Assembly (NCBI GenBank): GCA_902728285.1
Contig: CACVBU010000463.1
Span: 186,001 to 250,000, forward strand
Direction: 5' to 3'
DNA: 64,000 nt
Source: Clytia hemisphaerica
Lineage: Eukaryota; Cnidaria; Hydrozoa; Leptothecata; Clytiidae
Below are positions 24,301 to 34,781 of this stretch, one piece after another. Under the pieces are notes generated by a model. That model did no database searches. It saw only the letters and a list, made by a program, of their open reading frames with translations, and was not told the origin of the DNA. Each line of letters opens with the position of its first letter. Positions within the stretch are counted from its first letter, which is position 1. The translations under genes and the position numbers were made by a program.

Positions 24301-27300
24301 AAATATAAAAGAATTTAACGATATAACTTAGGCCATTACCGAGTCATTTATTCTCCATTTATTTCTTATTACCTCCATGATAAAAGTATCACTTGCTTAA
24401 TATTTTTAGTTACGAAGCATCAAATTATGCACGATCTTTCATTCATTCCGTTATCCTTGGTAAAGACATGATTGGAAGGTAATAACCAATTCCTACTTTT
24501 TAATTAAGCCTTAACAGACTGCTTTTTAGGACAATTTAAGAGTGCATGCTTTTTTATAAGAGTATTCATGATGAAATTAGCCAACATTTAAGAATATTCT
24601 AAGAATATCACCATCATGAAATTTGGCAACAGAACGTAAGAATGTCATTTTTAGAGCATTTTGTCGTTTCTTTTGTTTTAATAAATTGATCTTACAAGAG
24701 CCGATCGGAAATAATTTCAAGCTCATCATGCGTGAATTATGTGGGTAAAACATTATTGTCGGGGGTACTTTTCACCCGTACGCTTTCGCCACTCTATGCG
24801 CCATGACTCTACGTACAATCTTTTCTTAACTCGCTCTTTTTCTTAGGATGAACTATTACACATTGAACGAGCTGCAGCACAATATCGTCAAACTTTTAGA
24901 ACGAACTAAATTGCCAAAGGTTAGTTTTAAGGGGTTACTTAAGTGGCTACAGTTCTTTGCCTGAAGATTGAAATCTCTAAACATTTTCCCGTACTTTTTT
25001 ATTCAAAGTCGAGGAATTAAAAGTTAAAGTTAAAATTTTTTAATTTCTACCAAGAAAACAATAGAACTTCAATAGAACGTAAGACACATTCTTTGAGATT
25101 CAAATTCTTGAATTGCGTGAGAGCGTGAATTTGCGCTATCTTTTGTGTAAAAAACCTGATTTTTCGAAAAATTGCGTGAATGCGTGAGTCTTGGTTCAGC
25201 TGGGGGGGGGGGGGGGCTATTGTTTTTTGCTAGACGTCTACCTGAATTGAGTAAAAGTAAATTTCTTTGTATGTAACATAACTACTAAGTGCACCTTTAG
25301 TTAAAAATGCTTAATCATCTGCCCGTATGGTTGATGTCAGATAGGGGAGGACGCATATCTTATCCCTGAGTTATATGTTTCATCTGTTTATATCTTACAG
25401 TGGCGAATTCTTCGAGGTTGCATGTGTCAGTGTGTGCTGTGTTGTACACACGCTGATGCTCGATCATTCGATGAATACTTCGATTCGGAAGACGAAATCG
25501 AAATCGATGAATTCGATCGACCCGATATCAATAAATTATACATGGCTGGCAAAGTGGTACACATTTGCAAAATCAGATCAGTCTATCCCAGGTATAGATA
25601 TCTATTTTTATTGGAACTACTTCTTTTCCTATATATATACCCCTTTCTCACAAATCCGTTGAGACCCCTTGCAACAGGAAAAATTGGTTTAAATATCTCC
25701 AGTGGAAAATTATACTCAATTTTTGTACCCGCTAAATATATTTATTCAAATAAACAAATTCTCACTTCAAAATACTGTTAGTAGAGGCCATTATGTCGCG
25801 AAAAAGCTTCCCGTGTGCAGCAGCTTGTGGAAAGGGATTTTATGATTGGATATTGTTCCTTGAATGTAGAAGATCAAAATTTGAGAGGTGAGGCCGGGTG
25901 TGACCACCCGTTGCCATAGAAACTGACGTCATTGGTTACTATGGCAACCAAAGTAAAAAGTCGTCAAAATTGAAAAAATTGTTCCGTTCGAAAGAGCATG
26001 AAAAACTGATAAAGAAAAAGGTCACAACCTATATCTGAAAATGAATATATCAGGAGATATCAAGGAAATAAGGCAAAATGACGTCATGAAACGATGACGT
26101 AATCGAAAAATAAAAATTTGCCAAAATTCAAAGTTTTTTGTTTTTTTGGAAAGAATACCTTCCAGTAAACATAAAATATTATTACAAAAAAGTCTGAAAA
26201 TCCTTTTTAAGAAGTCTATTAGCTAAAATTGATATTTTTAAATTTTGCCTGTAATGTGCTGGCTGGGCATACCCCAAGCTCCAACCTTCGACAATATTCA
26301 ATCATGAAATCCCTTTGCACAAACTGCTGCACACGGGAAGACATAGTGGCCTCTACTATGTGCTATTTTTTCTATTCCCACTGGATTTTATGACACTAAA
26401 ACAATGGAATTCAAATCCCCATCGAATTGCAGTCCATTATACCTACCCTCCGGGTGAAAAAATCCTACTGGGTCTGTGAGAAGGGGGTGTCTTTATCTGC
26501 CTTTGTGGAACTTTATGCTACGCAATTGCGCTAAATCTTATCCATTAAAGTATACTCATCACAAGTTTACTACTGTATATATGATTCATTCTCATAAATG
26601 TAGCTCTATCTACTACAATCAGTTGTGTAATATTTTGGATGTATACCTCAAAAACAACTCCTTATATATGCTTTAGTTCCCCAACCCCTTTCCCCCAACT
26701 TCAATGATAGATAAGCCTCAGAGAGCCCAATACAACCATTGAAGTTGGAAAAACTTTTCCCATTTTGCATTAAAAAAACATGTAAACCACTGTTTGCTGC
26801 CAAATGTTATAGAAATGACCAAGGGTTTCGAATTATTATAATATTTCCTTGGTTGAAAAGTCGTAGATGTTGGGAAGGTCCCGATATTCCCATTCGTAAG
26901 GAAAAATCAATTTGCTTTGGTTCGTCAAAAATGTGGCATTTTAAAATATTTAAATATGGTAGACAAAGAAGTGTATGTTTTTTTCTTTTCCGCTCCATTT
27001 CAAGTTGTGGATCAAAGAAAGGTGAATACAAAGCGTTCTGGTCAACACCAGAAGATTTTCAAAACATTCTCATCTCAAATCTGATGTTAAGAGATCATTA
27101 CCCGGATGCGTTGATCAATGCTTTGGGAAGTTTGTTGTCTCTTGACGAAGAAGAGTATGTCATCAATGCTACAGGCTCACCAACCGAACAAGGATCTGCT
27201 AGCATCAATATTGATCTCTCTGGTTTGTCAGGTAAGAAATATTGATCTCTCTGGTTTGTCAGGTAAGACCTAGTTTAAATGGTCGGCTTTCTGCCCTATA

Positions 27301-28443
27301 TTCCCTCATTGTTGGTGAAAGTTGCTGTAAAAAATAAAACGGGGAGTGATTTTAGATACCTTTCCCCGTAAAGTTTATCTATACTCTCGGGTACTTAATA
27401 GCCGCCCCCCCCCCCACTAATAATTTTTCGAAAATTTTCCACCCAGGACATTCTTATTCCAACCCCCCTCCCCCCCCGCTTATTAATTTTTGGGAAAATG
27501 TTTTTGAAAGTTCCCTTTTTTGTCCTAATTCAGCTGTATTAGCCTCCTTTTCAAAAATTTTCCACCCAGGACATTTTTATTCCAACCCCCCCCCCCGCGC
27601 ATATTCCAACCCCCCGGCTATTAGGTACCCAAGAGTAATAGGTATGTCTTTGGGGTCTATTAAAGTAGTTGTGGAGGATGAGTTGCACCAATATAATTTT
27701 AGATAGATTATGGCAAGCTACCAAATTAGTGATTAATGATTTTGATTTTAAGACTTAATGCTCAAGTGAACCTTAGGTATGTGTAGGTCGTCTGTTCAAG
27801 TGGCCGAGAGGTCTGTCGTTAACAAATTCATTTCTGTGTTTTTGAATTATAATAAACTAAAAGCCTTTCTTATTTTCAGACGATTTGAATCCAGAGAGTG
27901 AGGAACCGTTCTTAGCACGTCCGAAGCTTGCAGTAGATGAAACGCCCCTTTTGGAACATCCTGATGGACAAACGAAGCCTGATCCTGGTAAGAAATGGTT
28001 TACATGCGCATGCGCTATTTCAAATAAGAACTGTCAAAAATCAGTGGGAAACGGTATTTTATTAATTTCTTCTCTATTTTTATGAACTTTTTATATTTGA
28101 TGTTATATAAAGTAGCATTGTTTTTAAATACCGAAAGTTTCGACCTGTATATAAGCTAGAAATCAATCTCAAATCCAATTTTTAGCACCTCCGTAACGCG
28201 CTGCTAGAGCTAATGGAAACTGTTACGATTGGCTCTAGGTATGATGTTGAGGGTCACCATTGCCAAAATGATTTACTAAGGAGTCTTTTTTATTATTTTA
28301 TTATTTTTTTTTTTAGGAAAGCGTATTATCTCTAATCATTTTTCATCTTTCTGCATTCTTCTTTTATTTCAGCATCGCCATCAATTTTACTAACCGGTTC
28401 AACAAAGGATATACTCGGGCCCAGTACACCCGTCATAACGTAA
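9352..28443 (+). CDS. DAGL: Diacylglycerol lipase (sn-1-specific, DAGL-alpha/beta family), 15 exons
   Basis: Predicted exons: 9352-9446, 9724-10465, 10747-10827, 11276-11412, 12146-12284, 12776-12859, 13349-13420, 13698-13778, 14293-14435, 24410-24478, 24847-24919, 25401-25591, 27005-27231, 27880-27987, 28373-28443. All junctions are GT-AG and in phase, giving 770 residues. The start [11 protein letters not shown] is the conserved DAGL N-terminus. Four membrane segments lie at about 19-41, 62-84, 102-126 and 141-162, then a Cys-rich insert (exons 4-5) and the lipase fold. The nucleophile is Ser492 in GHSLGGG, the probable Asp is Asp544 in LGKD and the probable His is His626 in [10 protein letters not shown]. 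Known role of the family: hydrolysis of diacylglycerol to 2-arachidonoylglycerol at the plasma membrane. An acidic loop ([13 protein letters not shown]) precedes the His. The C-terminal tail is short compared with vertebrate DAGL-alpha (about 1040 residues) and closer to beta (about 670). Intron 9 (about 10 kb) contains a protease gene on the other strand. Confidence 0.93.
11496..11732. mobile_element. MITE, TTTTTATAAGAAC family copy 1 (DAGL intron 4)
   Basis: Ends ACACG(T)nATAAGAAC and the inverted GTTCTTGTA(A)nCGTGT. The interior carries repeated AAGAACAT/TTAAGAACA motifs. Related copies are at 14477-14721 and 15383-15544. Confidence 0.7.
12537..12668. mobile_element. Short palindromic MITE in DAGL intron 5
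   Basis: About 130 bp. AGTTTATGTATG...GAGGACGG at the left pairs imperfectly with CCGTCCTC...ATACATAAACT at the right. No coding content. Confidence 0.5.
12955..13035. repeat. Dispersed repeat related to 20555-20640
   Basis: The order of short blocks (CTTC.GGT.GACAGCTA, then TC.CCTTC and CGC.AA.CTTACTTAC) is shared with 20555-20640. It looks like two diverged copies of one interspersed repeat; the family is not recognised. Confidence 0.35.
14179..14220 (+). repeat. Duplicate of the exon 9 splice acceptor and exon start
   Basis: CACTCTTTCTTTTTAAGGAT followed by AAAGGAACACAAAACTATAA nearly repeats 14275-14316, the real acceptor and first 24 bases of DAGL exon 9 (AAAGGGACACAAAACTATAA). Downstream of the copy the frame is lost (AGTTAATTTTATG), so it is a decoy 3' splice site about 96 bp upstream. 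Confidence 0.85.
14477..14721. mobile_element. MITE, TTTTTATAAGAAC family copy 2 (DAGL intron 9)
   Basis: TACGCGTTTTTATAAGAAC at the left and GTTCTTATAAAAGAACATGT at the right form the ends. The interior motifs (TTAAGAACA, CTCACAAAATG) follow copy 1. Confidence 0.65.
15055..21394 (-). CDS. Secreted protease, two ShK domains plus chymotrypsin-like S1 domain (this allele disrupted)
   Basis: Four exons on the minus strand: 21394-21349, 16714-16293, 16110-15843 and 15368-15055, all GT-AG and phase-consistent (350 codons including the stop). Signal peptide [15 protein letters not shown] (1-15). ShK 1 spans about residues 24-52 and ShK 2 about 60-91, each six-cysteine and ending C.TC, then a Gly/Ser linker. 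The activation site is SQSR|VVNG. The triad is His162 (LTASHC), Asp208 (NYDVAL) and Ser300 (CQGDSGGP). The residue six before the catalytic Ser is Asn, not the Asp of trypsin, so trypsin specificity is not expected. Two defects: codon 141 is TAA (16338-16340), between the activation site and the CGGS motif, and a 1.84-kb transposon abuts the exon 2 acceptor. Frame is kept on both sides, so the damage is recent, allelic or an assembly error. The gene lies wholly in DAGL intron 9, in antisense. Cnidarian ShK proteases act in digestion, venom or innate defence; which applies here is unknown. Confidence 0.85.
15383..15544. mobile_element. MITE, TTTTTATAAGAAC family copy 3 (protease intron 3)
   Basis: CGTTTTTTATAAGAACAT at the left; TTGCTCTTATAAAAAAGGG at the right. 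Shorter than copies 1 and 2, with internal TTCTTAA/TTAAGAA motifs. Confidence 0.6.
16711..18553. mobile_element. Foldback/MULE-like element with about 400-bp inverted repeats and 9-bp TSD
   Basis: 1843 bp. The left end GAGTCTGTTAAATGACGCGC (16711) is matched exactly inverted at the right end (18553). The inverted repeats run to about 17130 and from about 18150 and are made of short tandem motifs: first GGGCGCGT/ACGCGCCC blocks, then CGAGTTACGAGTTG blocks, then AAATTAAAAGTGCGAGTTGC units. A perfect 9-bp direct repeat TTATCAGTG flanks it (16702-16710 and 18554-18562). Long inverted repeats made of sub-repeats plus a 9-bp duplication are typical of foldback elements and compatible with Mutator-like elements. 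The 1-kb core has no recognisable transposase. It sits at the 5' edge of protease exon 2. Confidence 0.9.
18735..20402. mobile_element. Inverted-repeat element, TTAGCCAAATTCTGGAGCC ends (protease intron 1)
   Basis: TTAGCCAAATTCTGGAGCC followed by GCTCGCTGCGCTGC at the left is inverted at 20370-20402. TA flanks both ends (18733-18734, 20403-20404). The 1.67-kb interior has no convincing transposase; its open frames are short and unrelated. Confidence 0.75.
20555..20640. repeat. Dispersed repeat related to 12955-13035
   Basis: Shares ordered short blocks with 12955-13035, including TTGACAGCTAAAGAAAATGA, TCACCTTCGC and CAAACTTACTTTAC. Probably an old interspersed repeat. Confidence 0.35.
21430..22420. 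repeat. Segment duplicated at 29740-35290 (protease upstream region)
   Basis: From CTTCTTCGACAGTTAA (21430) to about 22420 the sequence matches 29745-29890, 32092-32345 and 35185-35280 in order. This copy alone has an insert at about 21740-22223, rich in TTCGAGTTAGC/GCTAACTCG; the other copy has different inserts. Confidence 0.8.
21455..21490 (-). promoter_or_regulatory. TATA promoter of the ShK protease gene
   Basis: On the minus strand TATATAAAG (21490-21482) lies about 90 bases before the protease ATG at 21394, with ACAAAA just before the ATG. A start site near 21455 would give a 5' leader of about 60 bases. The region is duplicated at 29740-29890. Confidence 0.55.
22926..23960. mobile_element. 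Inverted-repeat element with palindromic GGTATCGATACC motifs
   Basis: The ends carry imperfect inverted repeats (GGGGTCAACAT...ATACCA.ACCCATAGCC at about 22932-22968 and inverted at about 23921-23955). Inside, TTGGTATCGATACCAA-type palindromes alternate with AGGGGGTGGGTCCCCC blocks, and each occurs several times. No open frame of note. It lies in DAGL intron 9. Confidence 0.6.
25779..26358. mobile_element. Palindromic MITE, TAGTAGAGGCC ends (DAGL intron 12)
   Basis: About 70-bp terminal inverted repeats: TAGTAGAGGCCATTATGTC, then CTTCCCGTGTGCAGCAG at the left; CTGCTGCACACGGGAAG, then GACATAGTGGCCTCTACTA at the right. It sits inside a looser inverted context (about 25640 and 26490), perhaps an older host element. 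Confidence 0.8.
27209..27269 (+). repeat. 31-bp tandem duplication of the exon 13 splice donor
   Basis: The unit TATTGATCTCTCTGGTTTGT plus CAGGTAAGAAA occurs twice in tandem. Each copy contains the same donor CAG|GTAAG, at 27231/27232 and 27262/27263. Only the first keeps the reading frame; reading through it meets TGA at once. Confidence 0.92.
27383..27636. mobile_element. MITE with ACTCTCGGGTAC ends and C-rich interior (DAGL intron 13)
   Basis: ACTCTCGGGTACTTAATAGCCG at the left pairs with CGGCTATTAGGTACCCAAGAGT at the right. The duplicated segment at 35282-35450 lacks it, giving an empty-site comparison. Poly-C tracts fill the interior. Confidence 0.8.
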
Positions 28444-29740
28444 AATTTTAACCCATACATGATGTCTCCGTATTTTGTGATTTTTTTTGAATCTGTTCAT
28501 ATTGTTTATAAAGATTTCTACATAAAGAATTTTCTAACATATTTTTTGGATAATAGGGGGTTATAAATATAAGTTTCGTTAATAGCAGACAAAGTTTCTG
28601 TCTGTCGTGTGCCGTAGGATGGTTGAACCTTTTTATTCCCGTCAAAACTTTCCTATCGCCACTTCACAACGGAAAAAGACCAATACTCTGGGTAGGTACA
28701 AAGATAACTTCACTTGTTTAGGCGGCCAGTCCCAAAACCGTAGAGTACGTTCGATATGAGAGAGGGTTATACTGTAGGTTGCGAAAAGTGAGAAAAATCG
28801 AGTGAACAATCCTATCATTTTTGCTCTAAAATGGACAAGAGATTTTGTCAAAGTTGGCAAAATCTTTTTTCCACTGTAAAAGGATCCAATTGCCTAGCTT
28901 TTGCTTCTGGGGGACTGAAAAGTTTAATCGAATTCAATTTCAAAGTGATTCATTCAAGCGACATATGGAATTTATATATATTTCGCATTTTTTGTTAAGA
29001 TGTAGTAGTTTTTGCCGGTTTATGCTGCCTTTTCAGGAGATTTTATAGCTGATATTCTTCTTTCATTTTTATTTTTTCGCCGACCGACCGACCCTCTTTT
29101 TTGGGTAGCTTGGCCCGTAAAATAACAAATTAAATTGGCCTCGCCTTACCTAATATAATCGCCTTACAAATAGCACAGCTATCTATATATTGTTGTAAGT
29201 AGTTTTTAAGTACGCCTTTAGGTTCTGTTTTAAATTTATTTAATTGATTTTTATTTTATTCAGTTAATTTTACTGTAATTATAGAATTGAGTCTGAGTGG
29301 AATTTTTGAAAATTTGTGAATTCACATTATTTGAAGAGTAAAACAGTAACAACAATTTATTTTTCTAACCAAAACTGCGTAGTTAAGATAGTATTTTATG
29401 AAATTTTGTCGAATTATTTTTTCTAACATAACATTCAAATGACAGTTGATATTTTTGTTACTGAAAATTCAAGAAGAAAATTATGCGATATAACAACATG
29501 AAGGATTCTTCGTTTCTCTCTTTCCTTTAAATAATGTATCCCTTGTCTTACTGACCCAGTGAGAATTTTATAGCATTTTGATTCTGTTTCGTTGAAACTT
29601 TAAAGACCAGGAAGATAAAAAATGAGGTTTAGTGATCAAATTAGGAACGGGGGTGATCGGTTCAGGCCAATTAACAGTTCAGAGGGGGTTGATCTTTTAG
29701 TCTGAATCGCAGACCCCTATAGACTTCCTATATTCTTCTT
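28434..29740. repeat. DAGL 3' region, also present at 51105-55495
   Basis: Starting at the last codons of DAGL (ATAACGTAA) this 1.3-kb stretch matches 51105-55495 in order, where five inserts break it up. It holds the presumed DAGL 3' UTR. It is either a segmental duplication or a repeat whose edge happens to fall at the DAGL stop codon. Confidence 0.85.
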
Positions 29741-29890
29741 CTTCGACAGTTAAAGTTTCTTTTAATGATATTTACTACTTCATTTTCTTCTTTATATAGT
29801 TTTACCCTTGATTAAAACTGATGTTTTTTTATTAAACAGCTTTCGTAATTTGATTACTATCGCCCCAATCTTTTCAAAGCAAATGCAATA
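29740..29890 (-). promoter_or_regulatory. Orphan copy of the protease promoter
   Basis: Matches 21430-21580, including the TATATAAAG box (minus, 29798-29790). The protease coding exon is absent downstream. On the minus strand it would point into the antisense of the DAGL 3' region. Whether it is active cannot be told. Confidence 0.5.
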
Positions 29891-32093
29891 AACCAGCCGA
29901 GGCTGGAAGGTCAGCCAATAGAGCTTAGCTAGATAGCTTTAATAAGTGGGTTAACAGATGTAAGAGATGTACTGAAACAGAGTAGACTAAAAATGTTGAA
30001 TAATGTACAAAATGTGAAACATTTGATAACTTGATTTAAAATTATCCACCCCCCCCCCCCCCCACGAGAAGATCAAAGTATACTTCTCTTTAGCATTGTA
30101 GCACTGTTTCTACGATATCAAACAATTAAGCTATAGTTCATTACTATAAAATAAAAGAGAAACATAGTGTAATTAAACTTTTTGTTAATTTCATTCCAGT
30201 CAGTTATGATACATTTTTTCTGTTGGATGTAGACAATATCCATATCTGACCAAAGTGTTATCCAGAAATAAATTAGAAAATTGCCAAAACGTCAGAACCA
30301 AAATAAAGATATCCATCAAATATACATAGAAACTGTACTTTTTGTTTTACTTGATAAAACCCCAATAACACTTTAAACTAACAAGCTACAAACTTTAAGT
30401 CACAAAGCGCAAACTCCAGAAAAACACAATTTGCATCAAAATCTTTGCAAAACGTAGTTCATATTTATAACATTTCAACAGGAACTGTATTTTGGTAGAC
30501 TTGGTCAAATTACAGAAACCATTTGTCAGTTGTCTGCAAGGCCAATGAGGTACGTAAAAACTGACTGCTATTCAGTCAAAGCCAAAATTTGGCAAGGTCA
30601 GAAAAAACATAATTTACATCCAGTCTTCGTAAATAAATTTTGTACTTGACGGTATAATTCATTAAATTCTAGAAACCATTTTTCATAACTTTCTGCAGTC
30701 CGCTTTCTGCAAGTCTGATAAGAGATATGTATAAACTGTTATTGCCATTCATTCCATTCCATCATTCAGTCAAAACGTGCACCAAGGTTATAAAAGGTTA
30801 GAAAAACACAATCTGCGTCCGGAACTGCGTGAAAAATAGTTTGATCAATTTCAACAAGAACTGTATATATTAATATTAATATAATTGATCAAATTCCAAA
30901 GACCATTTGTCTTAATTTTGCAAGTCCAATAATAGGAGATGTGATGTCATCATTTGGTTCCCGTCATCTGACCGACCCTGATTTACGGTCAGCAGGTAGA
31001 GTTGGAGAGTCGGAAAGCTTTTCCGCTGCTTTGCTGGATTTCCACTGTTGACCTCTGCACGCTCTGTGTTCACAAGTTTTCAAATCGAAGTAGCAAGCCG
31101 CATGCTAATGGAGAGTAAACCGAAAACCAATTTCTTAATTCGGATCAGTCCACACGGATTCCCTTTCAACAAGATGTAGCTGCTTCTTAAAAGAAAAATA
31201 TTTTCGACCGACCGACCGAATGACCCCCACTTTTTAAAGTAGAAATGACGGGAACCAATCAATTTTTTGCGATTCGCCTTATCAAACACGTCCAAACCAA
31301 GTCCAAAAAAGCACGATTGCATCCAGTCTTTATCAAATTTAGACAGTAGCTGTACTTTTGTAAACTTTATCAAATTCCAATAACATTATAACACCATCAA
31401 TCCCACCTAGAGGGAAAAGTATGTTTTTATTGCAAAACCTAATAAAAAGCAGCAATAAAAAGTACCTTAAGTGGATAAATTTTCGCGTGGACTTTTTTTC
31501 GCGAATCAAGAATCTAAAAATTTCGCGTGGACAAAATTTCGCGAATCAGCCTCTTTTTCACCCGATTTCTTTCATTTTCCTAGAGGTTTTGGCCAATTTT
31601 TAGAATTTAAATATTTCGCGTGGACAAAATTTCGCGAAAACGGCCAAAAATCGCGAAAACCGCGAAAATTAATCCACGCGAAATTTAATCCACTTAAGGT
31701 ATCAGAAAATTCAACATAAACAAAAACTTGAGCAAACGGCTTTAAACCTTCAAAAGATGTAGAAAAAGAATCCCCTAGATGAAAATCATGTGTTTGATTT
31801 GCCGAGTTAAAAAAATAAATGACAGAAATTGAAGCTTGCTGCAACAGATTTACACTGGAAATACTTTGGTACAACACTGACTTATCGCTTTAAGAGCCGC
31901 CATCTTGAAACACATTATGATCTGTAAAAACAACGCACGCTAAAAGTACCCAAAAAGTTAACCCGATCGGAAGAAAGTTTAGAAATCAAAGTGAGATCGG
32001 GAAATCGGATTTTTTTTTTGCCGTCTTATGATGATGGAAGAAGTAGTAGTAGAAGAAAATTTTACCTATTTGAATGCTCAGCTTCGGCTGACC
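29890..32093. mobile_element. 2.2-kb insertion in the duplicated segment
   Basis: Comparison with 21570-21590 shows about 2.2 kb inserted here. The ends carry CCAGCCGAGGCTGG (29893) and CAGCTTCGGCTGACC (32079-32093), weakly inverted. It contains a MITE (31463-31701), a poly-C tract and no convincing gene. Confidence 0.6.
31463..31701. mobile_element. MITE with TACCTTAAG ends (copy 2)
   Basis: TACCTTAAGTGGATAAATTT at the left and AAATTTAATCCACTTAAGGTA (inverted) at the right. TTTCGCGTGGACAAAATTTC occurs three times inside. Same design as 5219-5624. Confidence 0.8.
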
Positions 32094-32397
32094 AATTATG
32101 TATGTATTTGGGACAAACACAGATGTATATTAAACGCGTAAATTTTTTTTTTAGACAGACTATCGTTTTCTTTTTCTCTCAAATATGTGGTTAATTAAAA
32201 TGACAATGATTTGTATAAATGTTTCGGCAAAATCACTAAGTTTCAACCAGACCAATCTCGTACCCAGAGCCACTTGCAACACCTTTTTATTTTTAGCTCG
32301 CCTTTCATTCGTGTTCCCGTGGCATTTTTTTATCGTATTTGATCGTAGCCTGGATATCCAAGCTCAAAATTTTAGAAAAAACAAAATTTACCTCAAC

Positions 32398-34379
32398 CAT
32401 AGTATAAGAAAGCCGCGGCTGGAATGATAACATCTGAATTTCTGTTGTTCTATCTCTGTCGTATTTGATGACTATTTGTTGATCAAGAAATACAGTATAT
32501 GGCCCCCAAAACGGAGACGGCCCCCAAAACGGAGGTTTTCATTAAAATGAAGATTCTGACTTGTCGATTTATCAGAATTAAACGATTTTTGTTTATTTTG
32601 AAAGAATGATGGTTATACTTAAAAATGAGCATGTTTTTGCTGGTTTGAGACAGATTCAAAATAACATATTTGCGTCTAAAGGAAATATTTTAACGCCAAA
32701 ATTAGATAAAAATTGCATATAACTCACTCTAGCTCCTTGGATATTGAAAATAAGTTATGAAAACGGGGTATAGGAAACTTTCTACACCTAATGCCGTTCA
32801 CAAAATGCAAATACATCTGTGACTTTAGAGGCTGGGTAAAAGATATAGCATCTTGAAGGTCAACCAGTATTTTGGAGCCCTAAAATCAGCATTGACAAAA
32901 CCGAAAATTCTAAATATGAGAAAAAGCAAAAAGTCTTGGAATTCTATTCCTATCACCTTGAGTTAATAGTTTATAACAAAAAATTAGCATTGTATGTAAA
33001 AATTTTCGCTGAATCAGCAAAAACGGCAAATTCTGTCATTTTTTTGCAAAATATAGGAGAAAAATATCTTTAAAGCTTAATATTTTCAGTTTCAGTTAAG
33101 CTTTTTTTCTAAAATTTTCACAGCTTATTCCATACATGAATGGAACTATTTTCAAAAGAGATTTGTTTTCAAAAACTTGATTAAGAAGTTGTTAAATCAA
33201 AATTGTCATTTTGAAAATTTCTAAATTTTCAGTTTCGAATTTGCAATATCGAAAATCTTGAAATATTTCATAAAAATCATAAATTTTACATCCATCGGGT
33301 CGTAAATTTAAGGGAAAACCCAAATATGTTCATAGTTTTTCCCCCTATTACCACTGGGCTTAATAATTTGATTTTAACTACACCTCCGTTTTGGGGGCCC
33401 CAGACCTGCATTTTGACAACCAGGGGTATACTGTAAAAATTTTATCAAATAAATTAATGCCCAAAACCCTCTATATCATATTTCAAAACTATGGTCAAAA
33501 TTTTGTATTCATATCTTAAAAATATCTCGAGAAATCGCTAAAATTTCAAACCTCCGTTTTGGGGGCCATTAGAAAAAAGCTACCTATCTTTTAAGTGATT
33601 GAAAAATATTGTTGAAATTGAAAATTTTGAAAAAGAACTTCCAGGAAATAAAGTAGAGATGTTAAAGGTTTTCATGCAGCAAAAATTTTTGTAAAATCTG
33701 TTTTCCTCTAGATTTGAGAGAAATTTCAAATTCGATCGCCGTTTTGGGGGCCACATAAGTAATGTAGCATCTTTAATGGTAAATTTTATTGGTTTGTCGT
33801 TAATACTTACTTCTCAGTGCGTTTTAGACATTAATGATATGCCCTTGATAATACACTTATATTATAAAATCATTGTAAAGGAAAAATCAACACTAAAAAA
33901 ATTAAACAAGCACAAAATGGCTGGGTTGAAAGAACTCAAAATTTAATGAGGTGCCTCGAAATGCCTTCACAATATTTCAGTAAAATCTTTTTAGAAATCA
34001 ATGAAAAAGTACATCAAGATAATACTGTGAAAATTTCAAGCCAGCACCTTCAAAATTTATCATTTAAACTGACAGGAAAGTTGTCATCTTGAATATAGTT
34101 CTTATAATTTCAATTTTGGCGAAAAACTATTGTTTCCACAAAATACCCCTAAAATATGTCCAAAATTAGTTCAAGTGTTCTATTGGGTACAGATTCAAAA
34201 ATGTCTAGCAACAAAAAAACTTTTTGTGAAGGAAAGTAAGACAAAAATTTCAAAAACTATCTACCAATGATAAACTAAGCATCTTGATGTTCTTATAAAG
34301 CTCGGAGACAGAGATGGAACAGCAATTAACTGAAAAGACAATGCGGTAGATATTCCAGCCGCGGCTTTCTTATACTATG
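32398..34379. mobile_element. Nested element with CATAGTATAAGAAAGCCGCG ends
   Basis: 1982 bp. CATAGTATAAGAAAGCCGCG followed by GCTGGAAT at the left is inverted at 34352-34379. A 7-bp direct repeat CCTCAAC flanks it (32391-32397, 34380-34386). The motif GGCCCCCAAAACGGAG occurs twice forward (32501, 32519) and three times inverted (33383, 33551, 33737). No transposase frame. Confidence 0.82.
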
Positions 34380-34781
34380 CCTCAACATACAAAGTTCTAA
34401 AATTATAGAGCTTGGTCTCTCCCTAGAAAATGAAAGTGAAAACCCATGTTTCCTAGCCAACCCAGGGCAGCAAAACAGAAATTAATAAAAAGCAGTCTTA
34501 CAAGGGCCTTACAAGATCTAAAACTATTTAAAACATCCAAAGATTACACCAAAGTCCATAAAAAAGTTTAGATGCATTATCATGACCAACCATGTTTTCT
34601 TGGAAAATGAACTTGCCTCTGTTTTCTTCTTTTTCATGTTTTCATGTAACAGAAAGCCCTATCTTCACTAGCAACTGGAGGACTATCCTATTTTTGCTTT
34701 AGAATTGCACAACGCCGTGTAGATTGGCCCTTACGGTTTTAGCGAAGTGATCGCAAGCAAGCAAATCGCTCTAGGGAGACC

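Noticed and set aside
26432..26480. Possible DAGL exon reading [13 protein letters not shown], resembling the family's YPPG segment
   Set aside because: It does not fit the phase of the neighbouring exons, it is followed at once by a stop, and the equivalent segment ([10 protein letters not shown]) is already present in exon 12.
26739..27004. N-terminal part of an open frame that runs into DAGL exon 13
   Set aside because: It is intron: the acceptor TTTCAAG at 27004 gives the exact phase needed, and the upstream residues have no resemblance to the family.
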